Source of the DNA: Adhaeretor mobilis
Lineage (GTDB): Bacteria; Planctomycetota; Planctomycetia; Pirellulales; Lacipirellulaceae
DNA length: 64,000 bases
Assembly (NCBI RefSeq): GCF_007741515.1
Contig: NZ_CP036263.1
Coordinates: forward strand, 744,001 to 808,000
Direction: 5' to 3'
The notes beneath the pieces were generated by a model. That model was not told the DNA's origin. It did not search any database and saw only the letters and a list, made by a program, of their open reading frames with translations. Both the position numbers and the translations under genes were made by a program. Each line of letters begins with the position of its first letter. Position 1 is the first letter of the stretch. Below are positions 17,067 through 26,900 of the stretch, in pieces.

Positions 17067-17879
17067 GTGCAAGACAGGCGTGGATATAGTAGTTCCCCCC
17101 CTCTGCTGGTAACCCGCGTGCTTACATTCTTCTTCATTGTGTCCGTGCTGAATCTGGCTCTCGGGTACGGCCTTGCGCTGTACCTGGGCAATCCGATTGC
17201 TGCGCGAAGCACCGCGGTCGCCTTGCCGACTGCAGACCAAGAAGTGTCGCAGTCTGAAGAAGAAATTCATGCAATTCTAAACCAGCACGACGACGAAGCA
17301 ACGCACCAGGAAGAGTTTGTAGAAGAGAAACAACCTTCCGGCATTGAAGAACCCGTAAAACAGACCGTCGAGGCTGTTCCCGCTGTCGCTGAAGCGAGCG
17401 TGGCGGACGAAGTCGCCCAACTAGAAACAACACAGCCGGAGCCTGCTGCAGAGTTTGCCTCAGACCCAGACGCGATCAAAGCGGCTTTGGCAAGCGCTGA
17501 CGCTGGGGTGGCTGCCAACGAAGGGCAAGTCGCAGCGCCTGTTGCCAGCGAAGAGCCTGCCGAGTCAGAAACAGAACAGCCTGCACCGGTCGACGAAGTC
17601 GCCGAAAAAACGGCGGATTCAACCGTCGTAGTCGAAGAGGCAGCCGAGGAGAGTCCAGGGGTGGAAACTGAAGTCTTCGCTGGCATCGAAGCCTTCCAGG
17701 AACAGTTGGCCGCTTCCACTGAGAGCGTTCCCGAAGAAGCAGCGGCACCAACCACGGTGGACGCGACTTCGGAAGCAGCGAGCGTTGAGGAACCACCTGA
17801 GGTAGAGAACGTCGATGCCGATGTCATGGCCGGCATTCAAGCCTTTCGTGAACAGTTGGCTGCAATGCGAGTGGGCTAG
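17067..17879 (+). CDS. acidic Ala/Glu-rich membrane-anchored protein with a duplicated motif
   Basis: About 270 aa from the GTG at 17067. The frame is open from the GTG at 16953, and a GTG at 17118 is also possible; there is no clear RBS for any of them. A single N-terminal membrane helix (VLTFFFIVSVLNLALGYGLALYL) is followed by about 215 residues of very acidic, low-complexity Glu/Ala/Pro/Val sequence. Two copies of a conserved motif stand out: EVFAGIEAFQEQLAA and, at the very C-terminus, DVMAGIQAFREQLAA. The motif looks like a short helix used as a docking element; no function is known to me. The composition suggests an extended, probably disordered tail outside or inside the membrane. Its stop lies 7 bp from the convergent RidA stop. 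Confidence 0.6.
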   Translation: MQDRRGYSSSPPLLVTRVLTFFFIVSVLNLALGYGLALYLGNPIAARSTAVALPTADQEVSQSEEEIHAILNQHDDEATHQEEFVEEKQPSGIEEPVKQTVEAVPAVAEASVADEVAQLETTQPEPAAEFASDPDAIKAALASADAGVAANEGQVAAPVASEEPAESETEQPAPVDEVAEKTADSTVVVEEAAEESPGVETEVFAGIEAFQEQLAASTESVPEEAAAPTTVDATSEAASVEEPPEVENVDADVMAGIQAFREQLAAMRVG

Positions 17880-17886
17880 CAGAACT

Positions 17887-18348
17887 CTACACCAACTCGA
17901 AGATCGTCTCGATCTCGACAACCCACCCGCCGGGAAGCGATGCAGCTCCGACGGCACTCCGCGCGGCAATGCCCTGCTCTTCTCCAAACACGTCGCGCAT
18001 CAGCTCGCTGAATCCGTTGATCACCGCCGGTTGATCTTTGCAATCGCCCGCGGTTTGTACGAGCCCAAAAGTTTTCACCAGGCGAGCAACCTTGTCGAGG
18101 CTGCCGCAATACTCCCGCAACGAAGCAAGCACGGCCAGCCCTGTTTGCCGCGCGGCCGCCTGTGCTGCGGCAACGTCCAGATCGTCCCCCAGTCGTCCGC
18201 AGGTGAACGAGCCATCCGTATGCAGCGGCCCATGCCCCGAGAGGTACAACAATCCACCGCACTCCAGCACGGGCTTGTAGAGTCCGATGGCTTTCGGGGC
18301 GGGAGGTAATTCAAGTTTTAGAGATGCAAAACGGGCTTCGTGGGACAT
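17887..18348 (-). CDS. RidA/YjgF-family protein
   Basis: 153 aa from the ATG at 18346-18348, preceded by AAGGA. Homologous in pattern to the YjgF/YER057c/UK114 trimer family, which hydrolyses reactive enamine/imine intermediates: LPPAPKAIGLYKPVLECGGLLYLSGHGP at the N-terminus and AVGAASLPGGWVVEIETIFELV at the C-terminus, with Gly and Glu in family positions. The usual catalytic Arg (in SRPARA-type loops) corresponds to ARSAVG here. It is longer than classic RidA (about 128 aa), resembling the Rid subfamilies whose substrates are unknown. It follows hisI on the same strand with a 28-bp gap, so the two are probably co-transcribed. Confidence 0.85.
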   Translation of the reverse strand: MSHEARFASLKLELPPAPKAIGLYKPVLECGGLLYLSGHGPLHTDGSFTCGRLGDDLDVAAAQAAARQTGLAVLASLREYCGSLDKVARLVKTFGLVQTAGDCKDQPAVINGFSELMRDVFGEEQGIAARSAVGAASLPGGWVVEIETIFELV

Positions 18349-18376
18349 GATGGTTTCCTTTTTGAATTCATGTTGC

Positions 18377-18781
18377 TCAATCGGCTTTTTCACTGCGATA
18401 GACCTCACCGGGATCGAATACACGCTCGCCTTCGACAACCCATGAGTCGCCTTCGCGCCGGCGGAAGAAGCAGCTTACGTATCCTTCGTGGCAGGCGGCG
18501 CTGCCGGCTTGGTCGACCTTCAACAGGATCGTGTCGGCGTCGCAGTCGATGTAGATTTCTCGCACTGTTTGTACGTTGCCGCTCTCCTCGCCCTTCCTCC
18601 AGAGTCGATTACGACTGCGACTGAAGTACACGGCGTTACCGGTGGCGAGCGTTTGTTCCCAGGCAGCACGGTTCATGTACGCGAGCATGAGCACCGCGCC
18701 GCTGGTGGCGTCTTGGGCGATGACCGGCAGCAGGATTTGGTCGTCGGTAAAAGCCGGTTCGACGGAGACAGTGAGCGACAT
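18377..18781 (-). CDS. hisI: phosphoribosyl-AMP cyclohydrolase
   Basis: 134 aa, third step of histidine biosynthesis: hydrolytic opening of the adenine ring of PR-AMP to give ProFAR. The family core is intact: [40 protein letters not shown] (the DxDxD metal site) and [16 protein letters not shown] (zinc Cys residues). A monofunctional HisI of normal length, without the HisE domain. It precedes ridA on the same strand. No other his gene lies in the window, so the pathway is dispersed. Confidence 0.95.
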   Translation of the reverse strand: MSLTVSVEPAFTDDQILLPVIAQDATSGAVLMLAYMNRAAWEQTLATGNAVYFSRSRNRLWRKGEESGNVQTVREIYIDCDADTILLKVDQAGSAACHEGYVSCFFRRREGDSWVVEGERVFDPGEVYRSEKAD

Positions 18782-18981
18782 GGCAATCGTGCAGATGATT
18801 GTGTGAAGGAGAGTGGGCGTGAGTGGAACAATCCGCGCGAGCCGTATTGCCGGCGCATCAAGGAAGATTTTGCCAGTGGTTGAGGGTTACCAGCGGTCGT
18901 GCCGAAATGACAGGTAGCAGGTGAGTTTTCTCCCGCTTGCCGATTAGACACCGTGCCCATCATACACAAGGAGCCGTTGCT

Positions 18982-19593
18982 GTGGACCACCCTGCTACTG
19001 TTGTCTTGCCTATTCACAATGGAGAGCGCCGGATCAACGCGCTCGTGCTAGAGATGTTGGACATTGGAGAGACGCTCAGTTGCAATCTCCACGTGGTGAT
19101 CGTGGACGACGGCTCCACGGACGAGACCTTTGAGGCGGCCTGCGAACTGGCAGTAGCCTACCCGCAGGTACGCGTGCTGCATCAGCCGGTGCAGCGTGGA
19201 CTAGGGGCGGCGCTGGATCGCGTGCGACGGATCGTGAATTCCGATCGCGTGATCGTGCACGACGGCGTTTCCCCGTTAGTCGTTAGCGAGCTGGTAAACA
19301 TGCTGCGGGAAGACCGTGCCGCGAAGGAACAGAACATCGATCCCCAACAAGAGCCAGCGAGTCAACAAGCGCCCAATCTACAAGCACCAACTCAGCAGGC
19401 ACGTGGTTCACGCCGGTTTGCGGAGGTCACTGCCCTGCATCAAGCGATGGAACGTGCTCACCAACCGTTGACCGCTTTCCGTTGGTTGCAGCTGAGTGAC
19501 TATCTCTCCCCTCGCCGGCTGACAACGGCCCAGGTGCCGCATCTCGATGCAGCTAGCGATGGGGCTAATAAAGCGGATTTAGTCTTGAAATAA
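18982..19593 (+). CDS. glycosyltransferase family 2-like protein, probably not catalytic
   Basis: 203 aa from the GTG at 18982, preceded by AAGGAG (18968-18973). An upstream TTG at 18937 has no such site. Residues 1-115 follow the GT-A fold of GT2 enzymes: VVLPIHNGERR, then VVIVDDGSTDETF (nucleotide-binding Asp), then a helix-rich stretch ending VIVHDGVSP. In active GT2 enzymes this last position carries the metal-binding DxD of the form LDADD; here it is VHDG. The acceptor-binding C-terminal half is absent, replaced by about 80 residues rich in Gln, Ala and Pro. It looks like a pseudoenzyme or nucleotide-binding relic rather than a working transferase. Confidence 0.65.
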   Translation: MDHPATVVLPIHNGERRINALVLEMLDIGETLSCNLHVVIVDDGSTDETFEAACELAVAYPQVRVLHQPVQRGLGAALDRVRRIVNSDRVIVHDGVSPLVVSELVNMLREDRAAKEQNIDPQQEPASQQAPNLQAPTQQARGSRRFAEVTALHQAMERAHQPLTAFRWLQLSDYLSPRRLTTAQVPHLDAASDGANKADLVLK

Positions 19594-20115
19594 AGCATAA
19601 GTAGAACTCACAACGATTTGCGGCGTGCTGCGAATCTCTCTTTTGCGCCTTGTTTTCTCGCATTTTATTGCGATTTTCTATTCTTTAATTGCGCCAGATT
19701 TGTTGACAAAATCTGTGAATAGTGAAATCTTCTTGCCCCACCTCGTGCGTACGTCTAACATGCTGTTGGCGTTGAGGAGAAGGATGATGCTTTCGGGCCA
19801 GGAAGCACACCCTTCGAGATTGTGCTCTAGCAAGTACAACAAGACGCCATCAGCCACTGCCAAGGCAAGGCTTTGTTTTTTAGAACGTAGGCACTTCTAA
19901 GAAGCTGAGCTGGTAGGTGGTCGGAACAACCAATGGCTTTGCAGCGAGAGTACCGCACAAAGCCAAGCGTATCTTTTCTTATATTGCCAGCGACATCTAA
20001 AGAGCTTCCGTGAAAGCGCTCTCATGACGAGCAGTGTTTCTCAGGTGGCTTGCGGGTGGGGGCATGTTGGCTAACTTGGAGCTTGCGAACAGCGAGCAGA
20101 GGAGACGCAACTCTC
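19594..20115. other. 522 bp without a gene, starting with a terminator
   Basis: Contains the hairpin at 19615-19644. The remainder is AT-richer than its surroundings (around 19640-19740), which is the expected place for promoter elements of the XRE-type gene. No supported coding frame is seen. Confidence 0.4.
19615..19644 (+). terminator. candidate intrinsic terminator after the GT2-like gene
   Basis: GATTTGC (19615-19621), 8-nt loop, GCGAATC (19630-19636): a 7-bp stem with one G-U pair, followed by TCTCTTTT. It lies 22 bp after the stop codon of the GT2-like gene on the same strand. A moderate stem; position supports the call. Confidence 0.45.
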
Positions 20116-20742
20116 ATGGAGATGCTAAATCTTAGTTGTAATGGAACGCCACTGGGTAACGGCAACCCGGTCGCCGGTGGCAACTCACTATCGAACGGTC
20201 GCCCACTGGTCAGTGGTAGCCCACTAGGTGCCATCGTCAATGAGCAGGACCGCTCTGGGGAGTCTGAGGCGATTCTGAAGATCGCAAAGCCTCCTGAGGT
20301 CTCTCAGCGACTCTCAGAGGTCCGCCAACAGCAAGGGGTTTCCGTGCGTTCGGTTGCCCGCAAGCTGGGTGTAACCATGCAGGAAGTCCGGCAACAAGAG
20401 CAGCCTGATGCCGATATTCGGCTCTCGGACTTGCTTATGTGGCAGCAAGTGCTTGATGTGCCTTTGGCGGATTTATTGGTCGATGACGGAGCGCCGCTCT
20501 CTCCCTCGGTCAATCAGCGGGCAAGCCTGCTTCGTGTGATGAAGACGGCCAAAGCCTTGAGCGAGAACGTCAAAGAGGCGAAATCGCGGCGCATGGCCGA
20601 AATGCTGGTCGATCAACTCATCAAAGTCATGCCAGAACTAGAAGAAGTTTCAGCTTGGCATTCCGTGGGTCAGCGACGTACGCAGGACGAAATCGGTCGC
20701 ACCGGCGAACGAACAATTCCCGACAGCCTTTTTAACGACTAG
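20116..20742 (+). CDS. XRE-type helix-turn-helix protein with Gly/Asn-rich N-terminus
   Basis: 208 aa from the ATG at 20116, with GAGGAG at 20099-20104. Residues 1-45 are a low-complexity array of GxPL/GNP-like units (GTPLGNGNPVAGG, NGRPLVSGSPLG). An XRE/Cro helix-turn-helix follows (about 60-120): RLSEVRQQQGVSVRSVARKL, GVTMQEVRQQE, then a helix LSDLLMWQQVLDVPLADLL. The rest is a helical C-terminal segment ending in HSVGQRRTQDEIGRTGERTI. Probably a DNA-binding regulator. The same tail appears, to my recollection, in planctomycete HTH proteins of unknown function. It is convergent with the giant-protein operon (197 bp between stop codons). Confidence 0.75.
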   Translation: MEMLNLSCNGTPLGNGNPVAGGNSLSNGRPLVSGSPLGAIVNEQDRSGESEAILKIAKPPEVSQRLSEVRQQQGVSVRSVARKLGVTMQEVRQQEQPDADIRLSDLLMWQQVLDVPLADLLVDDGAPLSPSVNQRASLLRVMKTAKALSENVKEAKSRRMAEMLVDQLIKVMPELEEVSAWHSVGQRRTQDEIGRTGERTIPDSLFND

Positions 20743-20939
20743 CAGCCAAAGCACGTTTCTAGTTCGTTTAGCAACGTCGCTTTGCATCGAAGTGCAGCAG
20801 CGCGGAATATTTAGCGCAATGGTTGCACCGCGATTGGCAAAGAAGTTAGCGAGCAAGACGCGGCGAGCGGACCCCTCGCCAACCGTCGCAGGGCAGGAAG
20901 TCGATTTTGGGACTACGATGATGGAGTCGCCTCAGGGGC

Positions 20940-23900
20940 CTAGGGCGACGCGGGCTGGTGAATCGTGCTCCCAGAGGTAGGGCGACGTATGCGACGACGT
21001 CGTACGAATAACTGACGAATGAGCGAAGCCGCTGCAATTGCGGAGACCACCAGTCCCAGCCAGCTAGGGCTAAGCAACCACCACCAGAACAAGCCGACCA
21101 AAAGGCCTGTCGTTGGTGAAACCGGTGAAAGCGTTGCCAGTGACTGCGTTACTGGTCCCCATGTGGCGGTCTCCCTTTGGAAGCGTTGTCGCAAATTCGG
21201 TGCTTTGCGAACTGCAATCAACCCAATGAGTACCAGCGCCGCCGCAGCGAGCCACTTTGACCAGCTAGGCAAGCTGCTTGTATCTCGCAATTTTAATTGA
21301 TTGCCATTCTGTGTCTGGAAGTAATAGTTGATTCCGCTAGCGTCGCGAGAGTCGAGGAATTGGGACGTTGCCCTTTCGGTTGAAAGCGGTTTCTGTTCTG
21401 GGGACTCTTTCTCTTCTAAAACTTGCTGAAGCATCTCCCAGTTTTCCCAATCGCCACCTGTAGGCGAAGCACCACCCGCGGCAGATAGGTCAGCAGCAAT
21501 GTTGCTACCTTCTGCCATTGCCGAAGTGTCCAGTGACCGGCTGATTTTTGCTTTCCAAGGAGCAAACCATCCACGGGCTTCCCAGGGATGTAACTGTAAT
21601 GCCAAAGGAGTTGCGTCCGCCAAGGTAGCAAGACGTGCTTTGACGCCATTCATGCGATACGTTTTGGAGTCGATCGAGCCTACGACTTGCTTGTTCAAGT
21701 GATCAGTTGTCCGAGAGAAAACCAGCGATGGGTCGTTCGCAGCGACATGCCACTGCATTTTGTTGATCGGCAGCGTGCGACCCGCCATGACGAGCTGTGG
21801 AGCACGTAAATCCTTCGCGGAAAAAGCCTTGCCTGCGGACTGCTGGTACGTGATCGAAATTTCTAATGGTAAATACGGGGGGCCAAAGTTGAGTACTGCG
21901 GTCCCCTCTTTGGTGAGCTGCGGGAGAGAACGCCGGCCTGCTAGTTCCAGTGCCAATAACTTGCTCCGCGGCGGCATTTTCAGCGTACAGGACGTGGCGC
22001 GGGCCGGTTGCAGCACGAACCGCGTCGTAGCCGCCCAATTGCCGTGTTCATCCAGCACGCCTGAATTTTCAGCAAAGCGGATCGCAGCATGTCGCATCGC
22101 CTCGGGGAATACGCGTTGCTCGACAAGCGGATTCTGTAGCACGGCACGGAGCGATTGTCCGTGAGAGATCTCAGGAATCATCCCGTCGAGCGGCGCCGGT
22201 ATCCGCTCATGGTGCAACCCTCGGATCTGCCAGTCGACCAGTACATCGTTGAGTTTGGAAGGCACCACAACGTAGTGGGCCTGGGTGTGCGCTGAGAGCA
22301 GCTTTATGTCGGGGACGCGAAGTGGGTGATTGCCAGCCGGGGTGAGCTTTCCGGGAATTCTTAATACAGTTCGACGATCGGCATCTAAGGGAGTCGTGAG
22401 CAGGAATTCAAGGCGGTGTCTGCCATCAGCATCCGTACTACGATCATACAGCAGGTACGATTCGTCCGAACTGTCCTGGTGCTGCCACTCCGCTGGTGCC
22501 AAGAACGAAAACCGCTCCAAGCGTCCGCTGTTAGTTTCTAAACTCAGTACAAAATCTACGGCCGTTTCAGAAACGAGTACGGTAGCAGTCGAAGCGTTGA
22601 AGTTGGCCTCCACAGGAGCGACGCGAAGCTTTGCCTCTGGGTAGGCACTACGTGTCAATTCCAACTCGACGACTGGTAAAGCAGGCGTTTCCGTTTTTTG
22701 AATAAGACCTACTGAACTACTTTCCCTCTCCACCGGTACGCCGAGAAGCTCGACGTTAACATCAAAGCTGCGAGTTACCCTCAAAGTGAGCGGACTTTGT
22801 TCCGCTCCGATCAACGAGATGCGTGGCAGCAATAATTGTGGCGACGGCTCGTAACTCAAGCTGCCCTGGAGTTGAAGCTCGCAGGAGGCGGAGAGACGCC
22901 TTGCGGTAAAGATTTCAACGACGGCTGCTTCTGGTCGGGTCCAGCGCAGGGGGATTTTGCGGAGCTGACCATTAACGAGGGATAGCTCATCGATCGTTAG
23001 TGATTCGGGGACACTCAGCCGAAGGGAGAACAATCCGTCAGAATTAGCGATCGTTGCCTGGTAATTTAGGTCGGCCCGTACGCTTCGGCAGTGCAGGTCG
23101 AGGCGTTGGCTCGCTACTACTAACTCGTCCGCAGGGCTCACTTGCAGAGTCCATTCGGGCGTGCGGCTGAGCAGCACATACGCTAGCGTAGGCAACCTAG
23201 CCTGATCGCCCCACAGCGAGGCGAACTCAGCTGCCGAGAGCGACCGGAGTTTACTGCGCTGAACTTCTTGAAATTCAAGGTCCGATGAAATTGTTGCAGC
23301 AAACAATCGCCGCACTCGTACTGCGTCGTTCACGTAGAAGTAAGGGAAATGAATATTGCCAACGACGGGGCGCGATATTTGGAAGTTCAGATCTATTTCC
23401 AAAGGCAAGGATAGTCCCGCAGGAAGCGGGAGCACCGATCCGCTGGCGTGTGGTTTTGTAATCAGTTGCCCGCCATTCCCATCCGTGGCGGTGGTCAGCT
23501 CCATAGCCGAGGGGTGAGCGAGGTGAAGCTCTTCGGGAAGTTCATCGCCCGTCAAGCGGAGCTTCACTTTGCCGGTGATTTGGTCCTTATCAACCGTCAG
23601 CCACTCCAATTGCTCCACGCGCAACGCTTCCGAGGCTTGCGATGCGACTGGTTTCCAAGAAATTGCTAATTCGTTAGTTGCGCCCAGAACATATCGTGCG
23701 GGTAGTTGCTCGGCCCGCTCAGGGGAGAAATCTATGGGTCGTTCGATTCCACCTTCGATTTGCAACTCGGGTAGCTCACCGGAAGTCGTTAATTCAAGTT
23801 GTGTACCGGTGAGCGGAGGAACTGTCAGATTGAGCATCGCTCGACCATCTTCCCGCTTTACCAGTGGTGTGAAGTAGAGCCGGACCTCGTAGACCCCCTG

Positions 23901-26900
23901 TTCTGGAATTTGCAACTCACACCCGGCAGAGCTTTTAGACCAGCTTACTGGCAAGGGCCTTCCATTCAGCGTATGCTTCTTCCCAAGCCATATGGCTTCG
24001 CGTTCGTCGAGCGGAAGTTGAACAGCTACTTCCGGGGCAAATGTTTGGATGCGGAAGGCGAGCACCGATTCGCGGCCTTCGACGGGTTGATTGGCAGACA
24101 CTTGATCGAGTGAAACAAGATGCCTTGCGGCCAACATGACCCAGCTCGCGCCGTCTGACTTTTGCAACTCCACGGCGCGCTGCATTTCGCGCAACAAGTT
24201 TGTCGGCAGGTAGACCTCGCCTGTGGGTTCTTGAGTCGTTGGCTCAACCGGAATCAACACAGTAGGCAACGCTTCCTTCGCGAAAACACTTTCAGGCGTC
24301 AGGCACATGCTACAGCCCAACAGTAGCGAGGCGACGACTGTCGCGCGAGTACCGCGTAGTTCAGGTACCGGCGGCTCAGGCATCGACGATTTCGCAAGGC
24401 TCAAACGGAATATGCCACACAAAACCATTCCCGTAAGACATCCCAGGAAACAGGCCTGCGGGAGTGCGATTGCATCTTCTGGCAATACCAAGCAAAGTAG
24501 GGAGACGATCCCCAAGGCGATGATTACATAGCGCAGCCATCGCCCGAGCGAGATGCAGGCCAAAACCGTTGACACTAGCCACACCGCGAGCCAGAGGCCG
24601 CGCTGGTGAAGAAGCAGGGAGATTTTTACCGGCAGCGGAGTCTCAGTAAACTTGCGTTCGTGAAGCCGCCAACCGCCGAGGCTAACCTGATCGCCAGCTC
24701 GAGTAGCGAGTTTCGTCGATGGGTTAACAGATACGGGATAAGCCTCCATTGGGTCAATCGTACGCAGCTGACGGATATTTGAGTCACCGGCAAAGGGATC
24801 GAACCTACGCGATATTCCGCTTCGTGCGAGTGGGCCGAAAAGTCGCTCGGCGATGGTCAGCTCTTGGGAGATCGGACTACTGTGCTTCGAGGCGTAGAAA
24901 GTGTCTTTACGGTGCGCTTTGGCGATCGAAAACCCCTCGGGTAGCCAAAGATTCCATCGTCCCTGTGCAACGGTGAAGGATGGGGTCGGCGCGTGAGCCG
25001 AGATTTCCTCTCCGCTGCTCAGCTTCTCGGCTTGGGCTGCGTAGTGCAGTTTCAAAATGCCATGCTTAGAAACGGAAACTGCAATACGGTAGAAAGTGGA
25101 TGACTTTGTCGAAGGGAGCGAGACTTCATCGACGGCGATGGGTTTGCCATCGTATTCAGCGGAGTGAAGTTTCGTGTTTCTTGCCAGTTCGAAGGAGAGA
25201 GAATCCGAAGTAGGTGAATCACCAAGGGGGAACAACTCATAGAGAACCGTGCCACGCACGAGACCTGATTCTGAATGGGTTGTCGTGACAGTTGCCTGCG
25301 CGCAGTCAATTCCTGAATTTCCTTGCGTCTTGTTCGATTGCTTACGAGTGGGCATGTAGATGATCGCGGGCGACTTCGAGACGCTAAGGGGTTGGTCGAT
25401 ATCGAATCGAAAGCAACCAAGCAACTCGCTGACATGCCTGGAGTGGAAGCTCCGTTGAGAAAGCCCCCAAGGCGGTGTGACGGGAGTACTCCCTCTTTGG
25501 TCGATTGAGTAAGTGCCATTGCTTCGCGTGTCATTGTTCTGGGCATCGTCACTTGGCACATCGTGCTTCACGTCGATCAATGCCCAGGCTTGCCACTGGG
25601 TGGCTTCAGGAAGGAAGAATCCGTCAATGGGGTGCTCTGATTCCGCAGTAGAAATATCGAAAACTCGACGATACTTCACTCGTAATGTGAAGGGATCGAG
25701 TTGAAGTTGCGGCAGTTTCACCAAATAGCTACCTGCTAGTCCGTTCGATGATCTTTCAGACACCTCCACGGGTAGAGATTCCTTTTCGGAGCCTAGCATC
25801 CACTGCGCCTTTGGTGGAAGCATCACCGAACTATCGACGACAAGTGCTTGCACCCCTCCCTGCGCAGGCTGACAGGCTAGTTCCACTTCGTAATCCATGC
25901 CCGTGGAATTTGTGGCCACTCGTACAAATCCTTGAGCGTCGAATTCGGGAGCTTGGGTGGCAGCGACGATTTGGATGTCTCGACTCAAGTGAGTCAGATC
26001 AATCACAAGTAGCCTCTGGCTGAGCTGGTTGAGCCCAAAGTCTTCAAGCTCGTACTGCTCTTTGGGAACAAGTGCTTCGGTAGACTGCGAAGACAGCCGC
26101 GCAACAACTTCGGGCAAAGTTTGTACAGCCAGCCATTCTTGCGTGAGCTTTGCGTCACCCAGGGAGAGCCAATCGAATTCTCCGAGGGCAGCTGGCAACT
26201 GAGCTGCCGCCGGAGCACGACGCGCATCAACAATCAGTCGAACGGGTTTATTTGGGCTGGGCGAACGGTGTAGCTGCAAGTGGAGTAATTCGTGGTCCTC
26301 TGAAGTGGTAACATGCCAATGGGCAAGATCTGATGGGTTTTCTGCTTGGACGGCTTCTATTTGCCACCCACTGAGAATCTCTCCCATCAACTGAAAAGTG
26401 TTGGCGTACTTACTATCAAGTGTCAGCGTGATACGCGAGGTTGAAGACCGTTCCCCTAGTTTTACGAGAGTCGTCTTTTCGAGAGAAAGTTGCTGAGGGC
26501 GGGAACTCAGGGTCACTTCGAGACGAGATTGCTCAGCAGCGGCTAGCAATTCGTAGATTTCATCCGAGGGCAACTCCGAGTCGATGCCGGAGGTGTTCAC
26601 AAGACGAAATCCCGAGGGCTTCATCGATTGAAGAACAAGGTGCCGATCGACATGTAGTCGGCAGGTTCCTTGGCTCCAGACCTGGGCTTCGGGGCGAAGG
26701 ACGGGCAGACGCCATCCGCGATCTTTCACAAGCCGAGCGCTGCCTATTACTTTCACTTCGTAACGGCTTGCCTGTTGGGGAAGGTCGATCACTAGCCGTT
26801 CCTCCTTCGGGCTAAGCCAACGCCAAGTGGCTGGCTGGCCATCGACGGCAATTTCAAAGAGGTCGAGCAATTCGCTCCGCTGTAGCACGACGGAGTTGAC

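Noticed and set aside
17267..17836. 189-codon minus frame, Ser/Ala-rich, opposite the acidic protein
   Set aside because: It is the mirror of a low-complexity Glu/Ala coding region; composition follows from the codons of the other strand, with no start context.
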